Below are positions 1 to 7,320 of a stretch of 7,893 bases of DNA, piece after piece (the first letter of the stretch is position 1; every line of letters starts with the position of its first letter). The notes beneath the pieces were generated by a model that was given only the letters and a program-made list of their open reading frames with translations, was not told the DNA's origin and did no database searches. The DNA is from Rubrivirga sp. (GTDB taxonomy: Bacteria > Bacteroidota > Rhodothermia > Rhodothermales > Rubricoccaceae): assembly GCA_012269805.1 (NCBI GenBank), contig JAAXJP010000514.1, positions 1 through 7,893 on the forward strand, written 5' to 3'. The translations under genes and the position numbers were made by a program.

Positions 1-79
1 CCGGGGGGGCGGGGGGGCCCCGGGGGGGGGGCCCCCGGGGGGGGGGGGGGGGGGGGGGCCCGGGGGGGGGGGGGGGCCG
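1..79. repeat. G/C-only homopolymer tract at the window edge
   Basis: The first 79 bases contain no A or T. G-runs of 7, 7, 10, 22 and 15 bases are separated by C-runs of 1 to 5 bases; the G22 run is at 37-58 and the G15 run at 62-76. This is unlike the rest of the window, which is GC-rich but complex. It could be an assembly or base-calling artefact at a contig end (poly-G is a known failure mode of two-colour sequencing), or a real G-quadruplex-forming tract at which the assembly stopped. No coding meaning should be read into it. Confidence 0.85.
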
Positions 80-145
80 ACCGCAACGTGGGCCGGGGCG
101 CCTCCGCGGCCGTTGCGTCCACGACGCAGCGTGTTGCGCCTGGGA

Positions 146-268
146 CCCATGCGTCACAATCGCAATGGTTTGCGCCCTATCCGCAACCATTCGTCCCGGC
201 TGGCGATGCGCATCGAGACCGTGCCCCTCCTGGACAGCGTGCTGACGCCAAGCGGGCTGTCGCATGGG
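146..268. other. Possible multi-branched structured element (RNA or regulatory DNA)
   Basis: An 8-base arm at 146-153 (cccatgcg) is exactly complementary to 261-268 (cgcatggg) and would close a 123-base domain. Nested inside are a bulged 10-bp hairpin (aatggtt plus gcg at 164-174 with cgcaaccatt at 182-191, one unpaired T at 171), the palindrome at 204-215, and a 5-bp helix 234-238 with 256-260 that would stack directly on the closing arm. The fold works on either strand apart from wobble pairs. GC-rich DNA yields such pairings by chance and I cannot compute an energy or look for covariation, so this is only a candidate. It matches no RNA family that I recognise. Confidence 0.15.
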
Positions 269-365
269 CCGATCGGAGCGACCTCACCGTCCACCACCCC
301 GGACCCCTTCCCCGCCTTCGCGGGGGACAGGCTTTGTCCAGAGGGGGACTCTTCCGCTCTCGCCG

Positions 366-390
366 CGCTGGCGGTGAGCGTCCGCCAGCG
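366..390 (-). terminator. Hairpin after the HTCS stop codon, probable terminator
   Basis: Arms at 366-374 (cgctggcgg) and 382-390 (ccgccagcg) form a perfect 9-bp GC-rich stem with a 7-base loop. It begins 17 bases after the HTCS stop codon (407-409, minus strand), where a transcript end is expected. There is no T-tract after it on the minus strand, so it is not a classical intrinsic terminator. In GC-rich genomes such hairpins may still end or stabilise transcripts. Confidence 0.45.
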
Positions 391-406
391 GACGGCGGCC
401 GGCGCG

Positions 407-3400
407 CTACTCGACCGCCTCCGCGTAGGCCGACGGCCGCGACCCGGTGTGGGCGAGGAATGCGTTCGAGAAGTGGGCCACGCTCTTGAACCCGACGCCG
501 TAGGCCACCTCGCTGACCGTCCCCGCGCGGGCCGCGAGGAGGTCGGCCGCACGGTCGAGGCGGGCCGTCCGGATCAGGTCGCTGGGGGCCGCTCCGAGGA
601 GGTCCGTCGTCTTCCGCAGGAGGTGGCTACGGCTCATCCCCACGGCGTCGGCGAGGGCGCCCACGTTGAACGCGTCGTCCGGCAGGCCCGCCTCGATGGC
701 CGCGCGCACCGACGCCACGAACGCGTCGTCGGCCGAGGCGGGCGGCACGCCGGCAGCCCCGTCGCCGGACGCCCCGGCGAACCGCTCGCGGAGCCGCCGT
801 CGCAGCGCGATCAGGTTGTCGACGCGGGCCACGAGCTCGCGGACATCGAACGGCTTGGTGAGGTAGTCGTCGCAGAGCTCGGCGAGCCCGTCGAGGCGGT
901 CCTCGGGCGCGGCCCGGGCCGTGAGGAGCAGGACCGGCACGAAGTCGGTCTCGGGGTCGGCGCGGAGCGCTCGGCACAGGCCGAGCCCGTCGAGCCGCGG
1001 CATCATCACGTCCGAGACGACGAGGTCGGGGAGTTCCTCCCGCGCGCGGCCGAGCGCCTCCTCGCCGTCGGCCGCCTCGACCACGCGGTAGCCGGCGCCC
1101 TCGAGGTGGCGGCGCACGAAGGCCCGGATGTCGGCCTGGTCGTCGGCCACGAGGACGGTCGTGACGTCGTCGGCGTCGCCCTCGGCCGGGGCCGGCGAGG
1201 CGGGCTCGTCGTCGACCTCGCGGAGCGGGGTGGCGACGGCGCCCTCCCACGGTTGGTCGTCCACCTGCTCGGGCGTGAGGTGGTCGCGGCCGAGCGGGAG
1301 CGCCAGCGTGAACGCGCTCCCTTCGCCGACCGCGCTCTCGACCGAGAGCGTGCCGCCGTGGAGCCGCGCCAACTCGTGGGCGAGTGCCAGCCCGATCCCC
1401 GACCCGAGCGGCCGGCCGCCCCCGCCCTCGGCCTGGTAAAACCGGTCGAAGATGTGCGGCAGGTCGGCCGCAGCGATCCCCGGCCCGGTGTCGCGGACGA
1501 CGACGGAGGCCTCTCCCCCATCGACGCCGACCTCGACCGTGACCGTGCCACCCCCGGGGGTAAACTTGAACGCGTTCGAGAGCAGGTTCGCGAGGACGAC
1601 GCCGAGGTGCTCGGGGTCGGCCCAGACCCCGAGCGGCGCGTCGGGCGCGTCGACCTCCATGGCGACGCGGCGGTGCGCGGCGAGCGGGACGAACGCCTCG
1701 GCCTGCGTCCGGACGAACGCGCCGAGGTCGAGGCGGCGGGCGCGGAGCGGCGTGTGACCCGCCTCCAGCCGCGACACGTCGAGGATCTGGTTGATGAGGG
1801 CGAGGACGCGCCCGGCCGAGCGCCGCGCCAGCCCGATGGGCTCGGCGGCCTCGCCAGGAACCGGTCCGTACTCGCCGGCGAGCACGTCGTCGAGCGGTCC
1901 GAGCGTGAGCGTCAGCGGCGTCCGGAACTCGTGGCTGACGTTGGCAAAAAAGCGGCTCTTGAGCCGGTCGAGATCCTTGAGCCGGTCGGCCTGCGCCTCC
2001 ATCGTCTCGACGGCCTCGCGGAGCCGCTCGGTCCGGGAGGCGACCTTCGCTTCGAGCACCGCCTCGCGCCGCCCCTGGCGGCGCGCCTGCGCGCGCACGG
2101 CCGCCGCGAGGAGCGCGACCGCGGCGACCGCGGCCAAGAGCCGGAACCACCACGCTTCCCACAGGAAGGGGGCCACCGAGATCGCGAGCGGCGTCGCCTC
2201 GGCCCACGCCTCCCCGGTCCGCCCGGCGGCCACGCGAAACGCATACCGGCCGGCAGGTACGTTCGTGAACACGGCCTCCCGTCGGCCTCCGGCCTCGACC
2301 CACCCGTCGGTGAACGGGTCGAGCCGGTACCGGAACCGGAGCCCGTCCGCCGTGGCGGGGTCCGCCCCGGCGTACGTTACCGTCAGGTCGCGGGCCCGGG
2401 CCGGAAGGGCGACCCCAGTGCCCGCTCGCGCCACGACCCCGTCCCGGGACCGGACGTCCCCGACGACGGGGGCCGGGGCCGGCCGGCCGGCCCGCTCGGG
2501 GTCCACGATGATGACCCCCTCCTGGGTCGCAAACCACATCCGCCCGTCGGACAGCCGCCACCCCGACGGCTTCGACGCCCCGTTCGCCTCGGCCGTCTTC
2601 ATCCCGTCGGCCGTCCCGTAGACGACGGGCTCGACGCGGTCGGCACGGCCGTCCGCGACGGCGTGGAGAGCCTCCTTCGGCACGGCCGACACGCCCCGGT
2701 TCGAGCTCATCCATAGACGACCCGTGGCGTCCTCTAGAATGGCCCACGCGCCGTCGTCGTGGAGCCCGTCGCGCGTCGTGAGGGTCGCAGCCCGCCCGCC
2801 CCGGAGGCGCATCAAGCCGCGCCCGTACGTGCCCACCCAAAGCGTGCCGTCGGCGTCCTCGTACAGGCTGCGCACGTTGACTCCTTCAAACGCCTCCTGA
2901 CCAGGGAACGGGTGAAGGCGTCCGCCCGAGAGGCGGCTGAGCCCGGCGACAGTGCCCACCCAGAGCCCGCCGTCTGCGGCCGGGAGCAGGGCCGTCACAG
3001 TGTTGTGGGCGAGTCCGTCTTCTTCGGTCCGCGCCGTCCACTCGCCCGGGGCGAACTGGATGAGCCCGGCCCCGGCGCTCCCCAGCCAAAGACGGCCCGT
3101 GGCGTCCTCCGTAATCGACCTCACGAGCGCTTCGGGCCACGCCGCTGGAAGCGCGAACCGCCGGAACTCGCCGTCCGCGTAGCGGGTGACGCTGTGACGG
3201 CCACCGAGCCAGAGGACCTCGTCCTGCCCCGCCCAGAGCGCATGGACGAACGGCTCGGGGAGCCCGTCGGCGGCGGTGATCGCCGCGGTCCCCTCCGGGT
3301 CGATCCGGCCGAGCCCGTTGGCGGTCGCCACCCACACCTCCCCGGCGGCCCCCTCCGCGACGGCGCGGACGTTGTCGTCGGGCAGCCCTTCCGCCGCGGC

Positions 3401-4522
3401 GATCGTGGTGAACGGCGATCGCGGCCGGAGCGCGTCGAGCCCGCCCGCTGTGCCAACCCAGACGGTCCCTTCGCGGTCTTCGAACAGCGCCGAGACCCGG
3501 TCGCCGGAGAGCCCCTCAGCCGGGGTCAGGGTCTCGACCTCCCCATCACGGAAGCGGACGACCCCGCCCCCGTACGTCCCGGCCCACAGCGACCCCTTGC
3601 GGTCCTCGAGGAGGGCCCGCACCGATGGCACCGCGGGGCCCGGCGGGACCGGCTCGAACTGCCCCCCCTCCAGGCCGAGGAGTTGGTACGCGGACCGATC
3701 GCCCTGGCCCTGGCCCACGCCTACCCACACGCCCCGCCGCCCTGCGAGGAGGGTGTGGAGCCACGGCCCGGCCGGCGAGTCGACGAGCGACCACGACCGG
3801 ACCCGGTCGCCCTCAATGCGACTCGCGCCGCCCCCGTAGGTCCCCGCCCAGACCGCCCCGTCCGGCCCGAGGCTCACCGCGCGGACGTCCCTCGTGGGTA
3901 AGCCGTCGGCTTCGGTGAAGACCGAGATCTGGCCGTCGCGGAGCCGAGCGAGCCCCCCTAAGGTGGCGGCCCACACGGTCCCGTCCGACTCGACCGCGAC
4001 GTCCCAAACGGTGTCGTCCGGGAGTCCCTCGTTGGTGGTGACGACGTCGGTGAGGCGCCCCCCGGCGTACCGGACAAGCCCCCCGAACGTGCCCATCCAG
4101 AGCGCGCCGTCGGGGGCAGCGTGGAGCGCGTTCACAGTGTTGTTCGGGAGCCCGTCGCGGGCGGTCACCGGGACGAACCGGACGCCGTCGAACCGGGCGG
4201 CCCCGCCCTGTGTGCCGACCCACAAGGCGCCGTCCGCCGTTTGTGCGATCGCTCCGACCGCCGTGTGGGGGAGCCCGTCGTCGGCCGTCCACACCCGGTG
4301 GACGTATTGGCTGAGCGCGCGGGGGGCGTCCCCGGGCCCGACGTCCTCCCCCGTCCCGGAAGCTCGGGCCGCTGGCGACGGGGTGCTCCGCGTGTCGACA
4401 GCGATGTCGGCGGCCGGGGGGGCGCCCGACGTACGCTCCTCACCGGGCGCCCCGCACCCGCCGACCGCGGCCGCCAGCAGGGCGGCGAGGGGCCAGCGGA
4501 GCCGAGTCTGGCGAGCGCGCAT
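407..4522 (-). CDS. Hybrid two-component system sensor kinase / response regulator (HTCS), one-protein transcriptional regulator
   Basis: This 1371-residue protein joins a complete phosphorelay to a DNA-binding domain. Residues 1-22 are a basic and hydrophobic signal sequence ending in a possible lipobox (VGGC, Cys23), followed by an Ala/Pro-rich linker. Residues 80-675 hold about 14 copies of a repeat with DGLP near its start and LWVGT-x-GGL near its end, enough for two seven-bladed propellers of the Reg_prop type. A Y_Y_Y domain (about 725-783) and one membrane helix (about 791-809) follow, then a coiled segment (about 815-852). The kinase has HisKA with SHEFRTPL (His864), the N-box at 979-988, the G1 box DTGPGI at 1011-1016 and the G2 box GSGIGLAL at 1040-1047. 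The receiver (1121-1240) has Asp1127/Asp1128, phospho-acceptor Asp1171, Thr1201 and Lys1223. An AraC-type helix-turn-helix domain ends the protein (about 1284-1371). All catalytic residues are present. An in-frame TGA two codons before the ATG fixes the upstream limit of the start. The family senses periplasmic ligands, often glycans, and activates nearby genes, but no such target is visible here. Confidence 0.95.
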   Translation of the reverse strand: MRARQTRLRWPLAALLAAAVGGCGAPGEERTSGAPPAADIAVDTRSTPSPAARASGTGEDVGPGDAPRALSQYVHRVWTADDGLPHTAVGAIAQTADGALWVGTQGGAARFDGVRFVPVTARDGLPNNTVNALHAAPDGALWMGTFGGLVRYAGGRLTDVVTTNEGLPDDTVWDVAVESDGTVWAATLGGLARLRDGQISVFTEADGLPTRDVRAVSLGPDGAVWAGTYGGGASRIEGDRVRSWSLVDSPAGPWLHTLLAGRRGVWVGVGQGQGDRSAYQLLGLEGGQFEPVPPGPAVPSVRALLEDRKGSLWAGTYGGGVVRFRDGEVETLTPAEGLSGDRVSALFEDREGTVWVGTAGGLDALRPRSPFTTIAAAEGLPDDNVRAVAEGAAGEVWVATANGLGRIDPEGTAAITAADGLPEPFVHALWAGQDEVLWLGGRHSVTRYADGEFRRFALPAAWPEALVRSITEDATGRLWLGSAGAGLIQFAPGEWTARTEEDGLAHNTVTALLPAADGGLWVGTVAGLSRLSGGRLHPFPGQEAFEGVNVRSLYEDADGTLWVGTYGRGLMRLRGGRAATLTTRDGLHDDGAWAILEDATGRLWMSSNRGVSAVPKEALHAVADGRADRVEPVVYGTADGMKTAEANGASKPSGWRLSDGRMWFATQEGVIIVDPERAGRPAPAPVVGDVRSRDGVVARAGTGVALPARARDLTVTYAGADPATADGLRFRYRLDPFTDGWVEAGGRREAVFTNVPAGRYAFRVAAGRTGEAWAEATPLAISVAPFLWEAWWFRLLAAVAAVALLAAAVRAQARRQGRREAVLEAKVASRTERLREAVETMEAQADRLKDLDRLKSRFFANVSHEFRTPLTLTLGPLDDVLAGEYGPVPGEAAEPIGLARRSAGRVLALINQILDVSRLEAGHTPLRARRLDLGAFVRTQAEAFVPLAAHRRVAMEVDAPDAPLGVWADPEHLGVVLANLLSNAFKFTPGGGTVTVEVGVDGGEASVVVRDTGPGIAAADLPHIFDRFYQAEGGGGRPLGSGIGLALAHELARLHGGTLSVESAVGEGSAFTLALPLGRDHLTPEQVDDQPWEGAVATPLREVDDEPASPAPAEGDADDVTTVLVADDQADIRAFVRRHLEGAGYRVVEAADGEEALGRAREELPDLVVSDVMMPRLDGLGLCRALRADPETDFVPVLLLTARAAPEDRLDGLAELCDDYLTKPFDVRELVARVDNLIALRRRLRERFAGASGDGAAGVPPASADDAFVASVRAAIEAGLPDDAFNVGALADAVGMSRSHLLRKTTDLLGAAPSDLIRTARLDRAADLLAARAGTVSEVAYGVGFKSVAHFSNAFLAHTGSRPSAYAEAVE

Positions 4523-4550
4523 CCGTCACGTGGACAACAGGTTGGCCGCC

Positions 4551-4556
4551 ATGATA
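4551..4556 (-). promoter_or_regulatory. Possible -10 element upstream of the HTCS gene
   Basis: On the minus strand this reads TATCAT, one base from the TATAAT consensus, and lies 28 bases before the HTCS ATG. It stands out in a GC-rich 135-bp gap, but no convincing -35 element sits 17 bases upstream and the Bacteroidota-type -7 motif (TAnnTTTG) is not matched. The call is weak. Confidence 0.2.
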
Positions 4557-4639
4557 CAGCGCTCGCCTTCCCCGCAGAGCCCCCCACTCGGCCCGTCCGA
4601 GCCCGTGAGCCGCCCGTGCCGACACCTCCCCCGTGGCCA

Positions 4640-4657
4640 GCCCGTCCCGATGCGGGC
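4640..4657 (-). terminator. Weak hairpin directly after the isocitrate dehydrogenase stop codon
   Basis: The arms gcccg (4640-4644) and cgggc (4653-4657) form a 5-bp stem with an 8-base loop abutting the TAG stop codon at 4658-4660. It is short, alternative pairings exist and no T-run follows. A second short stem (ctcgg 4587-4591 with ccgag 4597-4601) lies further into the same gap. Either could contribute to ending the upstream transcript, but neither is convincing alone. Confidence 0.15.
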
Positions 4658-6139
4658 CTATTCGCCCTGCGCCAGCGAGTAGGCCCGCTCGCCGTCGAAC
4701 GTGTACAGGTTCTCGGTCTTGATGACGTCGAACCCGGCCTCGGCGAGGCGCCCGAGGAGCGCGACGACCTGGGCCGGCGTCACGGCGTCGCCGGTGGCCA
4801 CGAACCGGCAGCGCCAGTGGTCGGTCCAGAACGTCTCCGGGAGGCCGTCGGGGAAGACCTTCACGCCGCGGTTCGTGATGAGCTTGAGGCGGAGGCCGTC
4901 GCCGTCCTGCTCCTGGAGGGCCGTCCCGATCGTGTCGGGCTGGCGGTCGCCCTCGGCCCAGTCGAGGAACACGTCGACGCCGACGAGCTGCTTCGCGACG
5001 CGCGGCGTCGGGTGGACGCCGACCGACACCTCGGCGTCGGTGTAGTGGGCGGCCGGGAGGTCGGCCGGCGTCTCGCCGAGGCGGGCGATGACGGCGTCGG
5101 CGAACGCGGCCGTCCCGACCTTCTCCGTCGTCTTCTCGCCCGCCACGTCGCCCGTGTGGATGCCGTCCTCGAGGGTCTTCAGCCACGCGTTCTCGATCGT
5201 CTCCGCGATCCGGTCGTGGTTGAGGTGGTCGAGCATCATGATCGCCCCGCGCAGCAAGCCCGACGGGTTCGCGATGCCCTGCCCCGCGATGTCGGGGGCG
5301 CTGCCGTGGACGGCCTCGAACATGGCCACCTCGGTGCCCACGTTGGCCGAGCCCGCGAGGCCGACCGAGCCCGACGCCTCGGCCGCGATGTCGGACAGGA
5401 TGTCGCCGTAGAGGTTCGGCGCCACGACCACGTCGAACGAGTCCGGCCGGGCGCCGACGAGGGCCGCGCCGATGTCGATGATCTTGTGGTCGGCCTCGAT
5501 CTCGGGGTAGTCCGCCGCGATCTCGTCGAACACCTTGTGGAAGAGGCCGTCCGTCAGCTTCATGATGTTGTCCTTCGTCATGCACGTCACGCGCTTCCGG
5601 TCGTGGGCGCGGGCGTACTCGAAGGCGTAGCGGACGATGGCCTCCGACCCGGGCCGCGTGATGAGCTTGAGCGTCTGGAAGACCTCGGTCGTCTGGCGGT
5701 GCTCGATGCCGGCGTACGTGTCCTCCTCGTTCTCGCGGACGATGACGAGGTCGATGGCCGGGTGCGGCGAGGCCACGTACGGGGCGAAGCTCCGGACCGG
5801 CCGGACGTTGGCGAACATCCCGAGCGACTTCCGGAGCGTCACGTTGAGGCTCTTGTAGCCGCCGCCCTGGGGCGTCGTGATGGGCGCCTTGAGGAGCACC
5901 TTGTGCCGCCGGATCGTGTCCCAGGACTCCGGCGCGATGCCCGACGTGTGGCCGCTCTTGTACACGGCCTCGCCGACCTCGACGGTCTCGTAGCGGAGCG
6001 GGGCGCCGGACGCCTCCAGGACCCGGAGGGTCGCCTCCATGATCTCGGGGCCGATCCCGTCGCCGTGCGCGACGGCGATCGTGGTGGGGTCGGCCGAGGT
6101 GGCGGCGGTGGAAGCGGCGGTCTGGAGAGCGTCGGTCAC
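4658..6139 (-). CDS. icd: Isocitrate dehydrogenase, C-terminally extended Thermus/Rickettsia type, probably NAD+-dependent
   Basis: The enzyme oxidatively decarboxylates isocitrate to 2-oxoglutarate in the TCA cycle, in the cytoplasm, with Mg2+ or Mn2+. The 493-residue protein has the family fold: GDGIGPE at 26-32; isocitrate-binding Ser97, Asn99, Arg103, Arg113 and Arg135; catalytic Tyr142 and Lys189; and metal-binding Asp222, Asp246 and Asp250. A domain of about 105 residues at the C-terminus (from VGVDVF at 387 onward, including the motifs LITNRG and WRCRF) matches my memory of the extension in Thermus thermophilus isocitrate dehydrogenase, and rules out 3-isopropylmalate dehydrogenase. 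At the coenzyme-determining site it has HGSAPDIAG, with Asp283-Ile284 where NADP enzymes have Lys-Tyr, so NAD+ use is predicted. The start is GTG; an in-frame TAG seven codons upstream leaves no other reasonable choice. No Shine-Dalgarno sequence precedes it. It lies 92 bp after the porin and 135 bp before the HTCS, so it may be a separate transcription unit. Confidence 0.95.
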   Translation of the reverse strand: MTDALQTAASTAATSADPTTIAVAHGDGIGPEIMEATLRVLEASGAPLRYETVEVGEAVYKSGHTSGIAPESWDTIRRHKVLLKAPITTPQGGGYKSLNVTLRKSLGMFANVRPVRSFAPYVASPHPAIDLVIVRENEEDTYAGIEHRQTTEVFQTLKLITRPGSEAIVRYAFEYARAHDRKRVTCMTKDNIMKLTDGLFHKVFDEIAADYPEIEADHKIIDIGAALVGARPDSFDVVVAPNLYGDILSDIAAEASGSVGLAGSANVGTEVAMFEAVHGSAPDIAGQGIANPSGLLRGAIMMLDHLNHDRIAETIENAWLKTLEDGIHTGDVAGEKTTEKVGTAAFADAVIARLGETPADLPAAHYTDAEVSVGVHPTPRVAKQLVGVDVFLDWAEGDRQPDTIGTALQEQDGDGLRLKLITNRGVKVFPDGLPETFWTDHWRCRFVATGDAVTPAQVVALLGRLAEAGFDVIKTENLYTFDGERAYSLAQGE

Positions 6140-6171
6140 GGTGCGCGAGGGGAGGGTCTATCCCATCCTAC

Positions 6172-6186
6172 GCGCGCGGCGCGCGC
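6172..6186. other. GC alternating inverted repeat in the porin-icd gap
   Basis: Two gcgcgc arms (6172-6177 and 6181-6186) are separated by 3 bases, and an overlapping perfect 10-bp palindrome (ggcgcgcgcc) occupies 6178-6187. The site is in the 92-bp gap between the porin stop and the isocitrate dehydrogenase GTG, 45 bases after the porin stop. It could act as a weak terminator of the porin mRNA, but no T-run follows on the minus strand, and alternating GC is easily produced by chance in this composition. Confidence 0.25.
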
Positions 6187-6231
6187 CCGGTCGCGAACTC
6201 GCTGAGGACAATCGGCGCCGTTTGGAGGCGC

Positions 6232-7320
6232 TCAGAACGCGAGCTGGCCCTGGAGGATGACGAGGTGGGCGTCGCCGAGGGGGCCCCCGCCGCGGTACTG
6301 GTAGGCCAACGAGACCCGGGCCCGCTCGTACGGCCCGCCGCGGGCGGCGCTCGGGCTGTAGCTGAGCCCACCCGTGAGGTAGTCGTCCCCGGCCGCGTCG
6401 ACGTCGGCCCAGAACCGCTCGGCGCGGGCGAACGCCTCGCCAGCACCGAACACGCGGACCGCGCCCAGTGCCGAAACGCCGACGGCCTCTTGGGCGCCGG
6501 CCCCGGTGTCTTCGTAGCGAAGCGCGAGGGCGTCGAGCTTGAGCCGGACCGGCTGGCTGCCCGGGAGGGCGCCCCAGTACAGGTGGGCCCCGCCGGTTAC
6601 GTACGAGCGGCCGCCCGTCCGGGCAGGCTCCGACTCGTTGAGCCCCGCGAACGCGCCGACCTCGACGCCGCGGCCGACCTCGACCGAGCCCGCCGCCGAC
6701 ACGGCGAAGCCCTCCGTCTCCGGCCCGTTCACGACGTCGGACGAGGAGATCCCCTCCCGGTAGTTGCCCACGTCGCGGGCGAACGACCCGGACCCGTTGT
6801 GGACGGCGGCCGTCAGCCGCGTGCCCCCGGCCGCATACGTCACGTCCACGGCGAGGTCGCGGCCGTCACCGCCCAGCGTCCCGCCGAGCCACCGCTCGGC
6901 GATGGCCGCCCGGTCGACGGCGTCGATGAGGAAGTACGGCGTGAGAATGGCGCCGCGCGGCTGGGCCACGGGAAAATACCCGACTCGGGCCTGGACGGCC
7001 TCCGAGAGCGTGGCGAACGCGAACAGGTCGACGCTCTGGACGGCCCCGGAGCCCAGCTCGACGTCGTACTCGACGCCGGCCGCGTCGCCGTACAGCACGC
7101 GGGCCTGGATCCGGGCGCGACGCAGCCCGACGCCGACGCGCGTGGCCTCGGAGGTGCCGCCGTCTTCGACGCCGAAGCTGACGCGGGGCTGGATGCCACC
7201 GGCGACGTCGAGGCGGAGGTCGTCCGAGAGCGCCACCTGGGCACTGGCAGGCGGCGCCGACCCGATCAGGGTCGACGCCGTCAGCAGGGTGAGGAGAAGG
7301 GCGGAGAAGTGGAAACGCAT
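6232..7320 (-). CDS. Outer-membrane porin, OprO/OprP-like (phosphate-selective porin family)
   Basis: This is a 362-residue exported beta-barrel protein. Residues 1-27 are a standard signal peptide (basic start, hydrophobic LLLTLLTAST core) with an expected cut after ASA at 25-27. The mature protein is made of alternating amphipathic strands separated by Gly/Asp-rich turns and ends in Phe362 after LQGQLAF, the terminal aromatic signature used for barrel insertion. The early part (the GLRRARIQARVLYG strand at 65-78, and a GYFPVAQPRG segment followed by a conserved ERW around 142-144) resembles the Porin_O_P family, in which trimers pass phosphate, pyrophosphate or other anions. The substrate cannot be read from the sequence. 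An in-frame GTG at 7335 would add five residues, but it abuts the 7336-7368 hairpin, and the ATG at 7320 gives a cleaner signal peptide. No Shine-Dalgarno sequence is visible. Confidence 0.8.
   Translation of the reverse strand: MRFHFSALLLTLLTASTLIGSAPPASAQVALSDDLRLDVAGGIQPRVSFGVEDGGTSEATRVGVGLRRARIQARVLYGDAAGVEYDVELGSGAVQSVDLFAFATLSEAVQARVGYFPVAQPRGAILTPYFLIDAVDRAAIAERWLGGTLGGDGRDLAVDVTYAAGGTRLTAAVHNGSGSFARDVGNYREGISSSDVVNGPETEGFAVSAAGSVEVGRGVEVGAFAGLNESEPARTGGRSYVTGGAHLYWGALPGSQPVRLKLDALALRYEDTGAGAQEAVGVSALGAVRVFGAGEAFARAERFWADVDAAGDDYLTGGLSYSPSAARGGPYERARVSLAYQYRGGGPLGDAHLVILQGQLAF

Larger units (their letters stand above)
80..406. other. Non-coding stretch downstream of the HTCS gene, rich in inverted repeats
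   Basis: I see no supportable gene in these 327 bases. Open frames that cross it are continuations of shadows of the HTCS gene and match nothing I recognise. It holds several inverted repeats: a 6-bp stem with a 3-base loop at 114-128, a bulged 10-bp stem at 164-191, a perfect 12-bp palindrome at 204-215, an 8-bp palindrome at 269-276, a 6-bp stem with a CTTC loop at 310-325, a 5-bp stem at 325-339, and a 9-bp stem at 366-390. The base composition is somewhat more mixed than in the genes. It is probably the 3' region of the HTCS transcript and part of the intergenic space before an unseen gene to the left. Confidence 0.6.

Noticed and set aside
146..268. A tRNA or known riboswitch in the left intergenic region
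   Set aside because: The nested arms do not have tRNA spacing, there is no T-loop motif, and no known riboswitch core is recognisable.
113..2716. Long plus-strand open frame of 867 codons opposite the HTCS gene
   Set aside because: Its product is a low-complexity mix rich in Arg, Gly, Val, Glu and Asp with no recognisable domain, and it lies wholly antisense to conserved kinase, receiver and propeller motifs. Long antisense frames are expected in GC-rich genes.
627..2840. Minus-strand open frame of 737 codons in another frame of the HTCS gene
   Set aside because: Its product is dominated by Arg, Gly and Pro, as expected of an out-of-frame reading of a GC-rich gene. The 407-4522 frame carries all the conserved motifs.
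4658..6139. 3-isopropylmalate dehydrogenase instead of isocitrate dehydrogenase
   Set aside because: The Asp-Ile coenzyme motif is shared with that family, but the Ser97/Asn99/Arg103 substrate motif, the length of 493 residues and the Thermus-type C-terminal domain fit isocitrate dehydrogenase.
4121..6205. Plus-strand open frame of 694 codons opposite isocitrate dehydrogenase and the HTCS N-terminus
   Set aside because: It crosses two well-supported minus-strand genes and the gap between them, and has a biased composition and no domain. It is a composition artefact.
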